A DNA stretch of 64,000 nt from assembly GCF_000427665.1 (NCBI RefSeq), contig NZ_KE386572.1, positions 868,001 to 932,000 on the forward strand, read 5' to 3'. This DNA is from Geminicoccus roseus DSM 18922 (GTDB taxonomy: Bacteria > Pseudomonadota > Alphaproteobacteria > Geminicoccales > Geminicoccaceae). The position numbers and the translations under genes are program-made. Of this stretch, positions 8,511-17,757 are shown in pieces. The notes below the pieces were generated by a model. The model did no database searches, was not told the DNA's origin, and was given only the letters and a program-made list of their open reading frames with translations. Position 1 is the stretch's first letter, and each line of letters opens with the position of its first letter.

Positions 8511-9515
8511 CTAGCCCTGGTCCGGGGCCGGTTCCGCCATGCTCTTCAGAACGGCACGCCGCAGGACCTCGACGTTGTGACGGTACTCCTCCGCCCGATC
8601 GGCGTATATTTCCGCGACCGCATGCCGGCCGCCGCTCCTGGCCTCCTTGGCCATCCGTGTCACCAGTTCGGCGCGCTCCTCGATGATCCGCAGCGCCACC
8701 CGCAGCGCCTCGTCGACTGCATCCTCCTGCTCCTTGGCGGCCACCTCGGCGGTGAAGCCATGGCCGACCTGACAGCGAAAGCGCAGGGGCCTGCTCTCGC
8801 GCACCATCGACAGGACGTCCTGGCAGTTCGGGCAGGTCAGCGGCAGCGGGTTGCCCAGGCGCTGGATCACCTGGCTGTCGACCCGCTCGCCCGCCGCGAT
8901 GTCGACCTCCAGCCGGATGTCCGGCGCCACCGGCAGCGGGATGCCGGCCGGTTCGCGGGCGAGGTCGGCGAGCGCGTCGCTAAGGCGCGCACCCGGCACG
9001 CAAAGGTCGACCGCGGTCGCCAGCAGGGCGTTTTGCGGCATCTCCTGGGCCACCGCGTCAGCGGGATCCTGGACCACCGCCATGCCGCCGCAGCGCTTGA
9101 TCGCGACGAGCCCCGACGCGCCATCGTTCAGGAATCCGCTCAGGATCACCCCGATCACCCGTGGCCCGTAGGCGGCGGCCGCCGAGCGGAACAGGGGATC
9201 GATCGAGGGCCGCATCATGTTCTCGCGCGGGCCGCGTCCCAGGCGCACCACGCCGCCGGCCAGGATCAAATGATGGTCGGGTGCCGCCAGGTAGATCTGG
9301 CCCGGCTTGATCGCCATGCCGTGCTGCGCCTGCCGGACCGGCAGGCTGCCCGAGGCGGACAGCACGGTCGACAGGATGCCGATGCTGCGGGCGGGGATGT
9401 GCAGCACGATGAACACCGCGGCCGGCAGGTCGGCGGGCAGGCTGCGGATCAGGGCCTTCAACGGCGCCGTCGCCCCTGCCGAGCCGCCGATCACGATGAT
9501 GTCGTGATTGCCCAT
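8511..9515 (-). CDS. CheB-type protein-glutamate methylesterase without receiver domain
   Basis: A 334-aa cytoplasmic esterase or deamidase. The CheB triad is visible: S12 in IGGSAGAT, H39 in VLHIPA, and D131 in GFLNDGASG. There is no N-terminal receiver, so control by phosphorylation must come from elsewhere. The C-terminal 130 residues hold a zinc-ribbon-like CPNC followed by CQVGH and then a helical tail, an extension common in receiver-less CheB proteins. It lies 11 bp from the convergent small gene. The neighbouring CheB-CheR fusion suggests a chemotaxis-like adaptation module, but no receptor is encoded here. Confidence 0.87.
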   Translation of the reverse strand: MGNHDIIVIGGSAGATAPLKALIRSLPADLPAAVFIVLHIPARSIGILSTVLSASGSLPVRQAQHGMAIKPGQIYLAAPDHHLILAGGVVRLGRGPRENMMRPSIDPLFRSAAAAYGPRVIGVILSGFLNDGASGLVAIKRCGGMAVVQDPADAVAQEMPQNALLATAVDLCVPGARLSDALADLAREPAGIPLPVAPDIRLEVDIAAGERVDSQVIQRLGNPLPLTCPNCQDVLSMVRESRPLRFRCQVGHGFTAEVAAKEQEDAVDEALRVALRIIEERAELVTRMAKEARSGGRHAVAEIYADRAEEYRHNVEVLRRAVLKSMAEPAPDQG

Positions 9516-9560
9516 GGACCCTCAGGAAATCCGGGCGGTCCTTTCGCAACGCCCTCGCGC

Positions 9561-9607
9561 GAACTAAGTTCCGACCACAAGGAACCGTCCTGCGGGCCTG
9601 CGGTGTT
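9561..9607 (+). promoter_or_regulatory. Palindrome and possible ECF-type promoter upstream of catalase
   Basis: A perfect palindrome, GAACTAAGTTC (9561-9571), lies about 110 bp before the catalase start. Ten bases further on is GGAAC (9581-9585) followed after 18 nt by TGTT (9604-9607). That resembles, imperfectly, the GGAAC-N16/17-CGTT promoter used by the alphaproteobacterial general stress sigma factor EcfG, to which catalase genes often belong. The spacer is one base too long and the -10 has one mismatch, so this is a suggestion only. Confidence 0.28.
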
Positions 9608-9682
9608 CTGCGCCCAGCCCTCGCGGCACGGTCGCATGCCGGCCGACGCGGCATGCCCTTCCCGCCCGTTTCGGAGATCCTG

Positions 9683-11278
9683 ATGGACGACGACCGCAAG
9701 ACGCTTACGACCCGCCAGGGTCACCCGGTCCGCGACAACCAGAGCATGCGCACTGTTGGGGAGCGCGGCCCGGCGACGCTCGAGAACTACCAGTTCATCG
9801 AGAAGATCACCCATTTCGACCGGGAGCGGATCCCGGAGCGGGTGGTGCACGCCCGCGGTGCGGCCGCCCATGGCTGGTTCGAGGCCTATGGCAAGATCGG
9901 CGACGAGCCGGCCTCCAAGTACACCCGCGCCCGCGTTCTGAACGAGACCGGGGTGAAGACCCCGATGTTCGTGCGCTTCTCCACCGTGATCGGCTCCAAG
10001 GACAGCCCGGAGACCGCCCGCGACCCGCGCGGCTTCGCGGTGAAGTTCAAGACCGTCGAGGGCAACTGGGACCTGGTCGGCAACAATCTCAAGATTTTCT
10101 TCATTCGGGATGCCATCAAGTTTCCCGACATGATCCATGCCTTCAAGCCGGACCCGGTCACCAACCGGCAGGAGGCCTGGCGCTTCTTCGACTTCGTGTC
10201 GCAGACGCCGGAAGCGCTGCACATGGTGACCTGGGTGAAGAGCCCCTGGGGCATCCCGGCGAACTACCGGGAGATGGAAGGCTCGGGCGTCAACACCTAC
10301 AAGCTGGTCAACGACCAGGGCGTGGCGCATCTGGTCAAGTTCCACTGGGTGCCCAAGCAGGGCGTGCGCAACCTGACCACCGAGCAGGCCGAGGAGATCC
10401 AGGCCCGGGAGGTCGGCCACGCGACCAAGGACCTGTATGACGCGATCGACCGCGGCGACTACCCGGAATGGGAGTTCTGCGTCCAGATCATGAGCGACGG
10501 CCCGCATGACGAGCTGGACTTCGACCCGCTAGACGACACCAAGCGCTGGCCGGAGGACCAGTTCCCGCTCCTGCCGGTCGGCCGGATGGTGCTGGACCGC
10601 AAGCCCGACAACTTCTTCGCGGAAGCCGAGCAGTCGGCCTTCGGCACCGGCGTGCTGGTCGACGGCATCGACTTCTCCGACGACAAGATGCTGCAGGGCC
10701 GCACGCTGTCCTACTCGGACACCCAGCGCTACCGGGTGGGGCCGAACTATCTGCAGCTGCCGGTGAACGCGCCGCAGGAGAAGGCGCGCGCCCACACCAA
10801 CCAGCGGGACGGGCAGATGGCCTACCATGTGGACGGCGGCGGCGCGAACCCGCACGTCAACTACGAGCCCAGCACCCAGGGCGGTCTGCGCGAGGCGCCC
10901 AAGCCCGCGCGCGACTACCACCAGCATGTCGAGGGCTATCTGGGCCGCTACCAGATCACCCGCACCACCGACGACTACAAGCAGGCCGGTGAGCGCTACC
11001 GGAGCTTCGAGGACTGGGAGCGCGACGACCTGGTCGCCAACCTGGTGGCCGACATGAAGGCCTGCCCGAAGGACATCGCCCTGCGGATGGTCTGGCACTT
11101 CTGGCACTGCGACGAGGATTATGGCCGCCGGGTCGCCGAGGGCGCCGGCATCGACCTGCAGGAAGCGTTGAAGCTGCCGCTGCTGCCGCACCATCCGGGC
11201 CCGAACAAGGCGCGGCCGGCCAGCACGTTCACCGACGGCACCACGGTGGACCAGGCAGCGCGCCAGGCCGCCGAGTAA
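9683..11278 (+). CDS. Monofunctional heme catalase
   Basis: This enzyme converts hydrogen peroxide to water and oxygen. The 531-aa chain is the size of small-subunit catalases, without the extra C-terminal domain of KatE-like enzymes. The distal histidine is H56 in [12 protein letters not shown], followed by FVRFSTV and the [16 protein letters not shown] stretch. The proximal heme tyrosine is Y344 in [16 protein letters not shown] chose the ATG at 9683 because GGAG lies 7 nt upstream and the [10 protein letters not shown] start is typical; a start 30 nt upstream would add ten unlikely residues. No signal peptide is visible. The gene stands alone with its own terminator, divergent from the CheB gene. 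Confidence 0.95.
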   Translation: MDDDRKTLTTRQGHPVRDNQSMRTVGERGPATLENYQFIEKITHFDRERIPERVVHARGAAAHGWFEAYGKIGDEPASKYTRARVLNETGVKTPMFVRFSTVIGSKDSPETARDPRGFAVKFKTVEGNWDLVGNNLKIFFIRDAIKFPDMIHAFKPDPVTNRQEAWRFFDFVSQTPEALHMVTWVKSPWGIPANYREMEGSGVNTYKLVNDQGVAHLVKFHWVPKQGVRNLTTEQAEEIQAREVGHATKDLYDAIDRGDYPEWEFCVQIMSDGPHDELDFDPLDDTKRWPEDQFPLLPVGRMVLDRKPDNFFAEAEQSAFGTGVLVDGIDFSDDKMLQGRTLSYSDTQRYRVGPNYLQLPVNAPQEKARAHTNQRDGQMAYHVDGGGANPHVNYEPSTQGGLREAPKPARDYHQHVEGYLGRYQITRTTDDYKQAGERYRSFEDWERDDLVANLVADMKACPKDIALRMVWHFWHCDEDYGRRVAEGAGIDLQEALKLPLLPHHPGPNKARPASTFTDGTTVDQAARQAAE

Positions 11279-11306
11279 GGCTGCCGGCCGAACCGGTTCG
11301 CGAGGA

Positions 11307-11336
11307 GGGCCGCTCCGCCATGGAGCGGCCCTTTTT
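11307..11336 (+). terminator. Rho-independent terminator after catalase
   Basis: A perfect 10-bp GC-rich stem, GGGCCGCTCC paired with GGAGCGGCCC, with a 5-nt loop, is followed directly by five T residues. It starts 28 bp after the catalase stop codon and is the clearest intrinsic terminator in the window. Confidence 0.92.
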
Positions 11337-11891
11337 CGTGGCGCCTGGAGCGCCGCGCCGCCCCCCACCGGACGATCCTCCTGCCATCCGCGCCGCCCGC
11401 ATGGACCGGATGACGAATGTCCTCCTAGCCACTGCAGCCGAAAAACCACAGCTTTCCCAGGAGCCGAGCTTGAGTTTTTGGCTCTCGATGGATAAAATAG
11501 AAGCGTTATTGTGCGATTTGTAAATAATTCCGACTCTGTGTTGTATTCGATAGTATATACTTGATGCTTTTCGGCACTCTCCCAAATGCCACGGATGGAT
11601 CCCGGATCGACAACTCTCACCTCCTTGAGAGTTGACTTAAAAGCTCAATTGCCGGACCTAAACGCCTCGTTCGACACGCTCAACACGAGGTGCGCCCGAC
11701 GATGTCTCCCGCAGCCTGCCGCGGTCACGTTCCCCCAAAGGACCGGATCACCCGCGACCGGTTCGCGCGCATGCCGGCTGCCTCCCCCTGTCGGGACGGC
11801 TGCTCGCGGCAGCCATCATCACCCTGCCGCCGCATCCTAGGCATGAGAACCCATGCCGGCCCCGGGACCCCATCGCGCCGCCGGACCCGCC
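11337..11891. other. Gene-free region, partly AT-rich, upstream of the exopolysaccharide operon
   Basis: I find no credible coding sequence in these 555 bases. From about 11,430 to 11,670 the composition drops well below the GC content of the flanking genes, with runs such as GGATAAAATAGAAG and GTAAATAATTCC. Such a long AT-rich leader is usual for promoters of surface polysaccharide genes, or may be transferred DNA. It contains the hairpin listed next. A TTGACT at 11632-11637 could be a -35 element, but no good -10 follows at the right distance. Confidence 0.6.
11611..11634. promoter_or_regulatory. Perfect 9-bp dyad in the exopolysaccharide leader
   Basis: CAACTCTCA and TGAGAGTTG form a perfect inverted repeat separated by six bases (CCTCCT), inside the AT-rich leader and about 260 bp before the first glycosyltransferase. 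No T-run follows, so it is more like an operator or an RNA hairpin than a terminator. The right arm overlaps a TTGACT that could be a -35 hexamer, which would suit a repressor site. No regulator can be assigned. Confidence 0.45.
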
Positions 11892-12728
11892 ATGCAGCCC
11901 TCTCCTAGCGGCCGCCTGTCCACGGCCACGGCGCCGCTGGTCACCATCGTTGTCCCGACCTGCAACAGCGCCGGGTTCGTCGGCGACGCGCTGGCCTCGG
12001 TGTTCGCCCAGACCTTCCAGGACTTCGAGATCGTCGTGGTCGACGACGCCTCGACCGACGCCACCGTGGCCCTGGTCCGGGCCCTGCGCGACCCGCGGAT
12101 CGCCCTGATCGAGCTGCCGAGCAATGTCGGCCCGGCCGCCAGCCGCAACGCCGGGATCCGCGTCGCGCGCGGCCGCTACCTGGCGTTTCTCGACAGCGAC
12201 GACCTCTGGCACCCGCGCAAGCTGGAGATCCAGGTCGCGGCGATGCGCTCGAGCGGCCGGCCGTTCACCTACACCCCCTACGACATCATCGACGAGCAGG
12301 GCCGGCCGTTCGCGGCGAGCGGCCGGCTGCCGGCCACCGCGACCTATGCCGGGCTCCTGCCGCACTGCTTCATCCGGACGTCCAGCATCGTCTACGATAC
12401 CGCCGCCACCGGCGGGAAGGTCTACTGCCCGGACATCCGCAAGCGGCAGGACTTCGGCCTGTTCCTCTCGCTGCTCAAGCGGGTCGGCCAGGCGCATCTG
12501 GTCGACGCCCCGCTCTGCTCCTACCGCATCCGGGCGAACAGCGTTTCCAGCAACAAGCTCCACAATATCGGCTACCAGTGGCGGGTCCTGTTCGAGATCG
12601 AGCGGCTGGGGCTGGGGCCGAGCTCCTGGTACATGGGCTGCTGGCTGGTCCGCTCCGGCGGGGTGATCGCGTACCGCCGCTGGCGCCGCCTCCTCTCGGC
12701 GATGTCCCGCCGCCACGCCTGGAGCTGA
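11892..12728 (+). CDS. Family 2 glycosyltransferase, exopolysaccharide operon
   Basis: A predicted cytoplasmic GT-A glycosyltransferase of 278 aa that would add one sugar to a lipid-linked repeat unit. It begins VTIVVPTCNSAGFVGDAL, has the nucleotide-binding VVDDASTD, and the metal-binding DSDD in YLAFLDSDDLWHPRKLE. There is no membrane segment. Two starts are possible: ATG 11892 leaves 15 residues before the first strand, as is usual, and ATG 11853 adds 13 more; neither has a strong ribosome binding site. It opens a five-gene operon with a second glycosyltransferase, polymerase, lyase and third glycosyltransferase. The sugar donor cannot be read from sequence. Confidence 0.87.
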   Translation: MQPSPSGRLSTATAPLVTIVVPTCNSAGFVGDALASVFAQTFQDFEIVVVDDASTDATVALVRALRDPRIALIELPSNVGPAASRNAGIRVARGRYLAFLDSDDLWHPRKLEIQVAAMRSSGRPFTYTPYDIIDEQGRPFAASGRLPATATYAGLLPHCFIRTSSIVYDTAATGGKVYCPDIRKRQDFGLFLSLLKRVGQAHLVDAPLCSYRIRANSVSSNKLHNIGYQWRVLFEIERLGLGPSSWYMGCWLVRSGGVIAYRRWRRLLSAMSRRHAWS

Positions 12729-12738
12729 GAAACGTTTC

Positions 12739-13956
12739 ATGACGTCGAGCCTCCGCCCCGCGTCGTGCCTCCCGCTCCTCGCGTTCGTGGTGGTCGGCGA
12801 CGAGACCTACGGCGTCCAGCGCTTCGTCGCGTCCTTCATCCAGGCCCTGGCCGAGCAGGGCGCCCGCACCGCCGTGATCGCGCTGCAGGACGGGCCGATG
12901 TACCGGGCCTGCCAAGCCGCCGGGGCGGTTGGTCATCTCTGCCCGGCCGGGGCCGCCCCGGACTTTGGGACCTTCGCCGACGCGCTTCGGGTCGGCCGCC
13001 ACACCCTGCGCTCGGTGCGGCTGCTGGCCGGCCTCTTGCGGGAGATCCGGCCGGACGCGGTGATCGCGCGTACCGCCTACCTGGTGCCGCTCACCGCCCT
13101 GGCTGCGCGCCGGGCCGGGCTGCCCAGCTACTGGCTGCTCCCCAACCTGGTCAGCAGCCGCTATCCGCTGGCGGCCAACAAGCTCGCCTACGACCTTCTG
13201 ATGCGGGCCTGCGGCATGGTGCCGATCGCCAACAGCCAATTCACCCGGACCAGCCTGCTCAACTTCCTGGCCGACGCCCGGGTGGCGCATCTGGGCATCA
13301 ACCCGGAAGAATTCGACCCGTCGGCCGTCCAGCCCCTGGACAGGAGCCGCTTCGGGCTGACCGATGCGGATGCCGTGTTCGGGATCTTCGCCCGTCTGAT
13401 CCCCTACAAGGGCCAACAACGGTTCATCGAGGCGGTGGCGTCGCGCGCGTCCGTTCATCCGGACCTCCGGGTCCTCATCTGCGGCGGCCCCACCGACGGG
13501 AGCTATTTTGAGGCACTGCGACGGACGATTGCCGAGCATGATCTCCAGGAACGCATCATTTTCACCGGCCCGGTCCAGGACGTGCAGGCCCATTACGCGC
13601 TGTGCGACGTCATCGCCAATGTCCGGCTCGACCCGGAGCCGTTCGGGCTTTCGGTCATCGAGGGCATGCTGATGGGCAAGCCCGCCCTGGTCCACGCGCT
13701 GGGCGGCCCGGCCGAGACGGTGCCGGACGGGACCGCCGGCTGGCATGTCGCCGCCCCCACCGTGGAGGCCTTCGCCGAAGGTCTGGACCGGGCCTATCGG
13801 GATCGCGCCCGCTGGCCTTCCATGGGCGACGCCGCCAGGCGCCACGCCCTGGCCCATTTCACCCATCGCGAAGCGGCCAGGCGGATCCTCGCGATCGTCG
13901 CCGGTGCGCTCCCCGCGGTCAGCGCCGTTCCGGCCGGCGGAAGCCACGCCCGATGA
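12739..13956 (+). CDS. Family 4 (GT-B) glycosyltransferase
   Basis: A 405-aa retaining glycosyltransferase with the two-Rossmann GT-B layout. The N-terminal half binds the acceptor, and the C-terminal half has FGIFARLIPYKGQQRFIEA, ICGGPTDGSYFEAL, and the E-x7-E nucleotide-sugar motif in EPFGLSVIEGMLMGKP. No signal peptide or membrane anchor is visible, so it should act on the cytoplasmic face on a lipid-linked intermediate. It starts 10 bp after the preceding GT2 gene and is 3 bp from the polymerase gene, inside one transcript. Donor and acceptor are unknown. Confidence 0.9.
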   Translation: MTSSLRPASCLPLLAFVVVGDETYGVQRFVASFIQALAEQGARTAVIALQDGPMYRACQAAGAVGHLCPAGAAPDFGTFADALRVGRHTLRSVRLLAGLLREIRPDAVIARTAYLVPLTALAARRAGLPSYWLLPNLVSSRYPLAANKLAYDLLMRACGMVPIANSQFTRTSLLNFLADARVAHLGINPEEFDPSAVQPLDRSRFGLTDADAVFGIFARLIPYKGQQRFIEAVASRASVHPDLRVLICGGPTDGSYFEALRRTIAEHDLQERIIFTGPVQDVQAHYALCDVIANVRLDPEPFGLSVIEGMLMGKPALVHALGGPAETVPDGTAGWHVAAPTVEAFAEGLDRAYRDRARWPSMGDAARRHALAHFTHREAARRILAIVAGALPAVSAVPAGGSHAR

Positions 13957-13959
13957 CGC

Positions 13960-15483
13960 ATGGTCGCCGCCACCAGGCGCCCCGCCCGGGCGTCGATCGC
14001 CATCCTGCATCCGACGGGTCCTGGTCCGATGTATCTGCAGGATAACATGCTGGCGCCGCACCCGCCGGCCCGCGTGCGGCTCTTGTGGATGCGCCGCCGG
14101 GGCAAGGTCGGCAACCGGCTGCTGATCACCACCTTCCTGGTCCTGGCCCTGGCCTCGCTGCATGTCGGCCTCTCGCTGCGGATCGGCTCGCGGGAACTGT
14201 TCCCCTATGTCGGGACCTTCCTGTCGGGCGTCATGCTGATCACCCTGTGCCGCGCGACCATCAAGCTGAAGAGCGTCGCCTGGCTCGGCCTGTTCTTCCT
14301 GATCGCCAGCCTGACCAGCTTTGGCAGCTTCGCAATCCATGCAGCACCCGGTGAGACCTTCGGCGCCCAGGCCCGCGGCCTCCTGGCCCTGGGCGCCGCC
14401 CTGACCTCGGGCTACGGCACCTTCCTGGGCCTGCGCGCGCTCGGCCGGATCCGGGCGGCCAAGCTGTTCTGGTATCTTTGGCTGTTCATCGTCGTGTTCT
14501 CGTTCCTGGAGGTCTATGGCGGGCTGCGGCCGCTCAGCGACATGGTGCGCGAGGGCCTGCGCCCGGACCGCTGGCTGTACGAGCTCGACCTGCGCGACGT
14601 GGACCGCTACGGCGCGCTGCGCCCCAAGGTGTTCGCCCCGGAACCGTCCATCGTCGGCTACACCGCGGGCTTGTGCCTCAGCGCCTGGTTCATCCTGGGC
14701 CTGCGCCGCCGGCAATGGCACCGGCTGGTCGAGTTCGTGCTGATGGCCGGGATCACCTGGTTCTTCGTCCGCTCGCCGGCCATGGTGGCCTGCCTGGCCG
14801 CCGGCGTGCTGGCCATTCCGTTCCACGTGTTCGGCCGCGGCCACTTCATCACCTTCCGCAAGCTGCGCGGCCAGGCCCACCCGATCCTGGCCTTCCTGAC
14901 CCTGCTGGGCGTGGTCGGGATCGCGATCGCCTCGGTGTCGGCCAGCACCTACTGGGGCGAGGAGATCGGCTTCTTCGGCACCGGCAGCTTCTTCATCCGC
15001 CAGGTGGCGCCGATGCTCACCGAGGTCGAGGTGCTCAAGCAGCACCTCCTGCTCGGCACCGGCGTGAACGGCGACCACCTGCTCTTCCCGATCGTCGAGC
15101 AGGTCTATGTCGAGAACAGCGCCTTCATCCGCTTCCCCCATCTGTTCGACATGCCGGTCGACATCCTGATCACCAACGCGTTCTTCAGCTACTGGCACGC
15201 CCTGGGCCTCCTGGGCGGCGGGCTCGGCATGCTGGCCCTTTATTATTTCAGCATGTCGACCCGGGCCCTGCCGATGTTCGTGCTGGCCGGGACGGCGGTG
15301 GCCATCCATGCGGTCGGCGGGATGAACAATCCCCGGACCTGGATGATCTTCTTCGTGCTGACCGCAGCCAGCTCGCTGGCCGCCCCCCGCTTCATCACCC
15401 TGGTGCCGACCGAGCTGCCGCCCGAACCGCCGCCCGGACCGTCGGTGGAACCGGCCAGGCGGCGCCATCTGAGCCCGGTCTAG
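13960..15483 (+). CDS. Wzy-like polysaccharide polymerase / O-antigen ligase-like membrane protein
   Basis: A 507-aa integral membrane protein with about ten to twelve hydrophobic helices and a large loop around residues 190-225 and 340-400, the layout of Wzy polymerases and WaaL ligases. Sequence in this class is poorly conserved; the call rests on topology, the GTGVNGDHLLFP segment in the large periplasmic loop, and its place between glycosyltransferases with a Wzx-like flippase nearby. It would join repeat units in the periplasm. The first ATG (13960) is 3 bp after the previous stop; ATG 14029 (MYLQDN) or 14047 may be the real start, since the first 23 residues look noncoding. Confidence 0.75.
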   Translation: MVAATRRPARASIAILHPTGPGPMYLQDNMLAPHPPARVRLLWMRRRGKVGNRLLITTFLVLALASLHVGLSLRIGSRELFPYVGTFLSGVMLITLCRATIKLKSVAWLGLFFLIASLTSFGSFAIHAAPGETFGAQARGLLALGAALTSGYGTFLGLRALGRIRAAKLFWYLWLFIVVFSFLEVYGGLRPLSDMVREGLRPDRWLYELDLRDVDRYGALRPKVFAPEPSIVGYTAGLCLSAWFILGLRRRQWHRLVEFVLMAGITWFFVRSPAMVACLAAGVLAIPFHVFGRGHFITFRKLRGQAHPILAFLTLLGVVGIAIASVSASTYWGEEIGFFGTGSFFIRQVAPMLTEVEVLKQHLLLGTGVNGDHLLFPIVEQVYVENSAFIRFPHLFDMPVDILITNAFFSYWHALGLLGGGLGMLALYYFSMSTRALPMFVLAGTAVAIHAVGGMNNPRTWMIFFVLTAASSLAAPRFITLVPTELPPEPPPGPSVEPARRRHLSPV

Positions 15484-15497
15484 CGGCGGCAGGCCCG

Positions 15498-16577
15498 ATG
15501 CAGCGGCGTCTCCTTGTCCCCGTCCTGGCGTGGCTGGCCCTCCTGGCAGGTCCCGCCGGGGCCGGCCAGCTGGCCTCGCCGCTGGATCCGGCCCGCTGGC
15601 CGGCGGGCGCCGCGGCCGGCAGCCCTCCCCCCTGTCCGGAGGCGCCGGCACCGGTGCGCGACCTGGCGGCGGTCATGTACTATGCCGACGCGGCGGGATC
15701 GGCGGTCGACCAGGACCGCCGCGACGAGAACCGGGCGATCGTCAAGCCGCTCGACGAGTTCACCCGGCTCCTGCTGGTGCAGTCCAACCGGTTCATGCGC
15801 ACCGGCGACGCCAGGCGCGCCGCCTGCGGGTTCGGGATGCTGCACGGCTGGGCCGAGGCGGGCGCCTTGACCGGCGAACTCTCCCTGCAGGGCCAGTTCC
15901 ACCGCAACTGGGCGACCAACGCGTTCGCCACCGCCTACCTGATCCTTTCCGGCGCGGTTGATGCCGAGCCGGCCCGGGACCAGGCGGTGCAGGACTGGCT
16001 GGCGGAGCTTTGCCGGCTCGACCAGCAGCTGGCCGAGCGGGTCAGCAACAACCACCTGGCCTGGAGCGCCGCGTCCTGCGCCAGCGTCGCGGTCGCCACT
16101 GACCAGCGGGCGCTGCTGGACTGGTCGGTCGGCGTGGCCGAGCAGGTTTTGGACGAGGTCGACGCGCTGGGCGTGCTGCCGCGGGAGATCGGGCGGGGGG
16201 AGCGCGCCCTCGCCTACCACAACTTTGCGCTGGAAGCCCTGACCGTGGTGGCCGAGATGGCTTGGCCGAACGGCGCCGACCTCTACGCCTACCGGGACGG
16301 CGCCCTGCCCCGCCTGGCGGACTTCGTGATCCGCAACGCCGAGGATCCTGCCGAGGCAGGCGAGCTGGCCGGCACGCCGCAATCCTGGAGCGGCGCCACC
16401 AGCGGGCGGTTCGTCTGGGCCGAGCCCTACCAGCGCCGCTTCGACGACCCGCGCCTGGCCCTCCTGCTCGGGCGGCTCCGCCCGATGCGCCACGCCTATT
16501 TCGGGGGCGACGCCACCTTGATGTATGCCGACGCCACGCTGCTCCCGCGCGCCCCGGCGGGCGACCATCCGGAATGA
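15498..16577 (+). CDS. PL5 alginate-lyase-like periplasmic enzyme
   Basis: A 359-aa exported protein with a signal peptide (LLVPVLAWLALLAGPAGAG, cleavage near residue 22). The mature part matches the AlgL / PL5 (PF05426) fold: the catalytic Asn-His of SNNHLAWSAAS and the later REIGRGERALAYHNFALEAL, which carries the Arg and Tyr of the active site. AlgL cleaves mannuronate-rich chains by beta-elimination in the periplasm and clears polymer that leaks during secretion. No alginate synthase genes (alg8, alg44) are present, so the natural substrate is more likely a uronic-acid-containing polymer made by this cluster. It overlaps the next gene by ATGA. Confidence 0.82.
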   Translation: MQRRLLVPVLAWLALLAGPAGAGQLASPLDPARWPAGAAAGSPPPCPEAPAPVRDLAAVMYYADAAGSAVDQDRRDENRAIVKPLDEFTRLLLVQSNRFMRTGDARRAACGFGMLHGWAEAGALTGELSLQGQFHRNWATNAFATAYLILSGAVDAEPARDQAVQDWLAELCRLDQQLAERVSNNHLAWSAASCASVAVATDQRALLDWSVGVAEQVLDEVDALGVLPREIGRGERALAYHNFALEALTVVAEMAWPNGADLYAYRDGALPRLADFVIRNAEDPAEAGELAGTPQSWSGATSGRFVWAEPYQRRFDDPRLALLLGRLRPMRHAYFGGDATLMYADATLLPRAPAGDHPE

Positions 16578-17749
16578 GATATCTCTGGCTGACCAGGGCC
16601 ACCCCCTACCCGCCGCACAAGTCCGGCGACATCGCCTATGCCAGGGGCCTGATCGAGAACCTGGCGCCGCTGGCCCCCGTCCAGGTGCTCAGCCTGCGCA
16701 CCGCCGAAGTGCGCAAGCCGGCGATCCCGGGGGTCGCCTGGAATGAGGTTGACCATGTCCTGCCCTCGCGCCAGGCTAGCATCGCCTCGCGCTTCCCCCA
16801 GGTGGCGTCGCAGAATGTTTCCCGTCCCTATCTCCGGCAGGTCCGGGAAGCCGCCGCCGAAGCCGACGCGATCGTGGTCGACAACCTGGCGATGGCCTGG
16901 TGCATCGCGCCGCTGCTCCGCCATCTCGGCCCGAAGCGGCCGCCGGTCGTGCTGGTCAACCACAACTTCGAGACCGCCCTGCGCCCGGGCCTGCGCGCCG
17001 GGGCCAGCTCGCCGGTGCTCAAGGCGGTGCTGGCCTGGGACGGCTGGAAGGCCGCCCGGCTGGAGCGCGCCGCCAACCGCGCGGTCGACGGCTTCACCGC
17101 GATCACCGAGGCCGACCTGGCCGCCCTGCGGGACCTGGCGCCCGGCAAGCCTGCCCATCTGCTGATGCCGGGCTATGGCGGCATCCGCCAGACAGGGCGC
17201 ACCATCTCGGCAGCGACGCCCCGGCGGGTCGCGATCATCGGCGGGCGCGGCACCTTCTACAAGAAGATGATCCTTTCCAACCTGCTGCGCGCCCTGCAGG
17301 CGGCCGGGCTGCAGGAGCGGATGACCATCGACGTGGTCGGCGGCGGGCTGGACGGCGAGATGGAGCAGCTGCGCCGGGAATTTCCGGGCTTCCACTTCAT
17401 CGGCTATGTCGACGACCTGGCGGAATATCTCGGCACCGCGCGCCTGGGCATCGTCGCCGACACGATCGGCGGCGGCTTCAAGATCCGCGCCCTGGACCAT
17501 GTGTTCCTGCGCCTGCCGATGCTGGCCCTGGAGGCGGCCTTGAGCGGCATGCGCCTGCGCCCGGGCCTGGACTTCGTCGCCGCCCGCGACCTGGACGAGC
17601 TGATCGCCCAGCTGCCCGGCCTGATCGACGACCCGGCCAGGCTGGATGCGGTGCAGAACGCCGCGTTCGCCCGCTACGCGCCGATGTTCGACTGGGCGGA
17701 GCGGATGCGGGGGTTCCACGACTTCGTGGGCGGGCTGCGCCGGCCTTAG
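16574..17749 (+). CDS. GT-B glycosyltransferase (GT4-like)
   Basis: A 391-aa predicted glycosyltransferase beginning MRYLWLTRATPYPPHKSGD, typical of GT4 enzymes of exopolysaccharide clusters. It has two Rossmann-like halves: a donor-side VAIIGGRGTFYKKMI, then VVGGGLDGEMEQL and FHFIGYVDDLAEYLGTARLG. The usual C-terminal E-x7-E is not clear; instead there is VADTIGGGFKIRALDHVFLRLP, a variant seen in several membrane-lipid and polysaccharide GT4 enzymes. Its ATG overlaps the lyase stop (ATGA). It is the last gene of the forward operon, ending 8 bp from the end of the opposing operon. Confidence 0.82.
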   Translation: MRYLWLTRATPYPPHKSGDIAYARGLIENLAPLAPVQVLSLRTAEVRKPAIPGVAWNEVDHVLPSRQASIASRFPQVASQNVSRPYLRQVREAAAEADAIVVDNLAMAWCIAPLLRHLGPKRPPVVLVNHNFETALRPGLRAGASSPVLKAVLAWDGWKAARLERAANRAVDGFTAITEADLAALRDLAPGKPAHLLMPGYGGIRQTGRTISAATPRRVAIIGGRGTFYKKMILSNLLRALQAAGLQERMTIDVVGGGLDGEMEQLRREFPGFHFIGYVDDLAEYLGTARLGIVADTIGGGFKIRALDHVFLRLPMLALEAALSGMRLRPGLDFVAARDLDELIAQLPGLIDDPARLDAVQNAAFARYAPMFDWAERMRGFHDFVGGLRRP

Positions 17750-17757
17750 CTGAGCCC

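Noticed and set aside
12475-15651. A 1,058-codon open frame opposite the glycosyltransferase and polymerase genes
   Set aside because: Low-complexity composition typical of a reverse-complement shadow; the opposite strand has recognisable GT4 and Wzy features.
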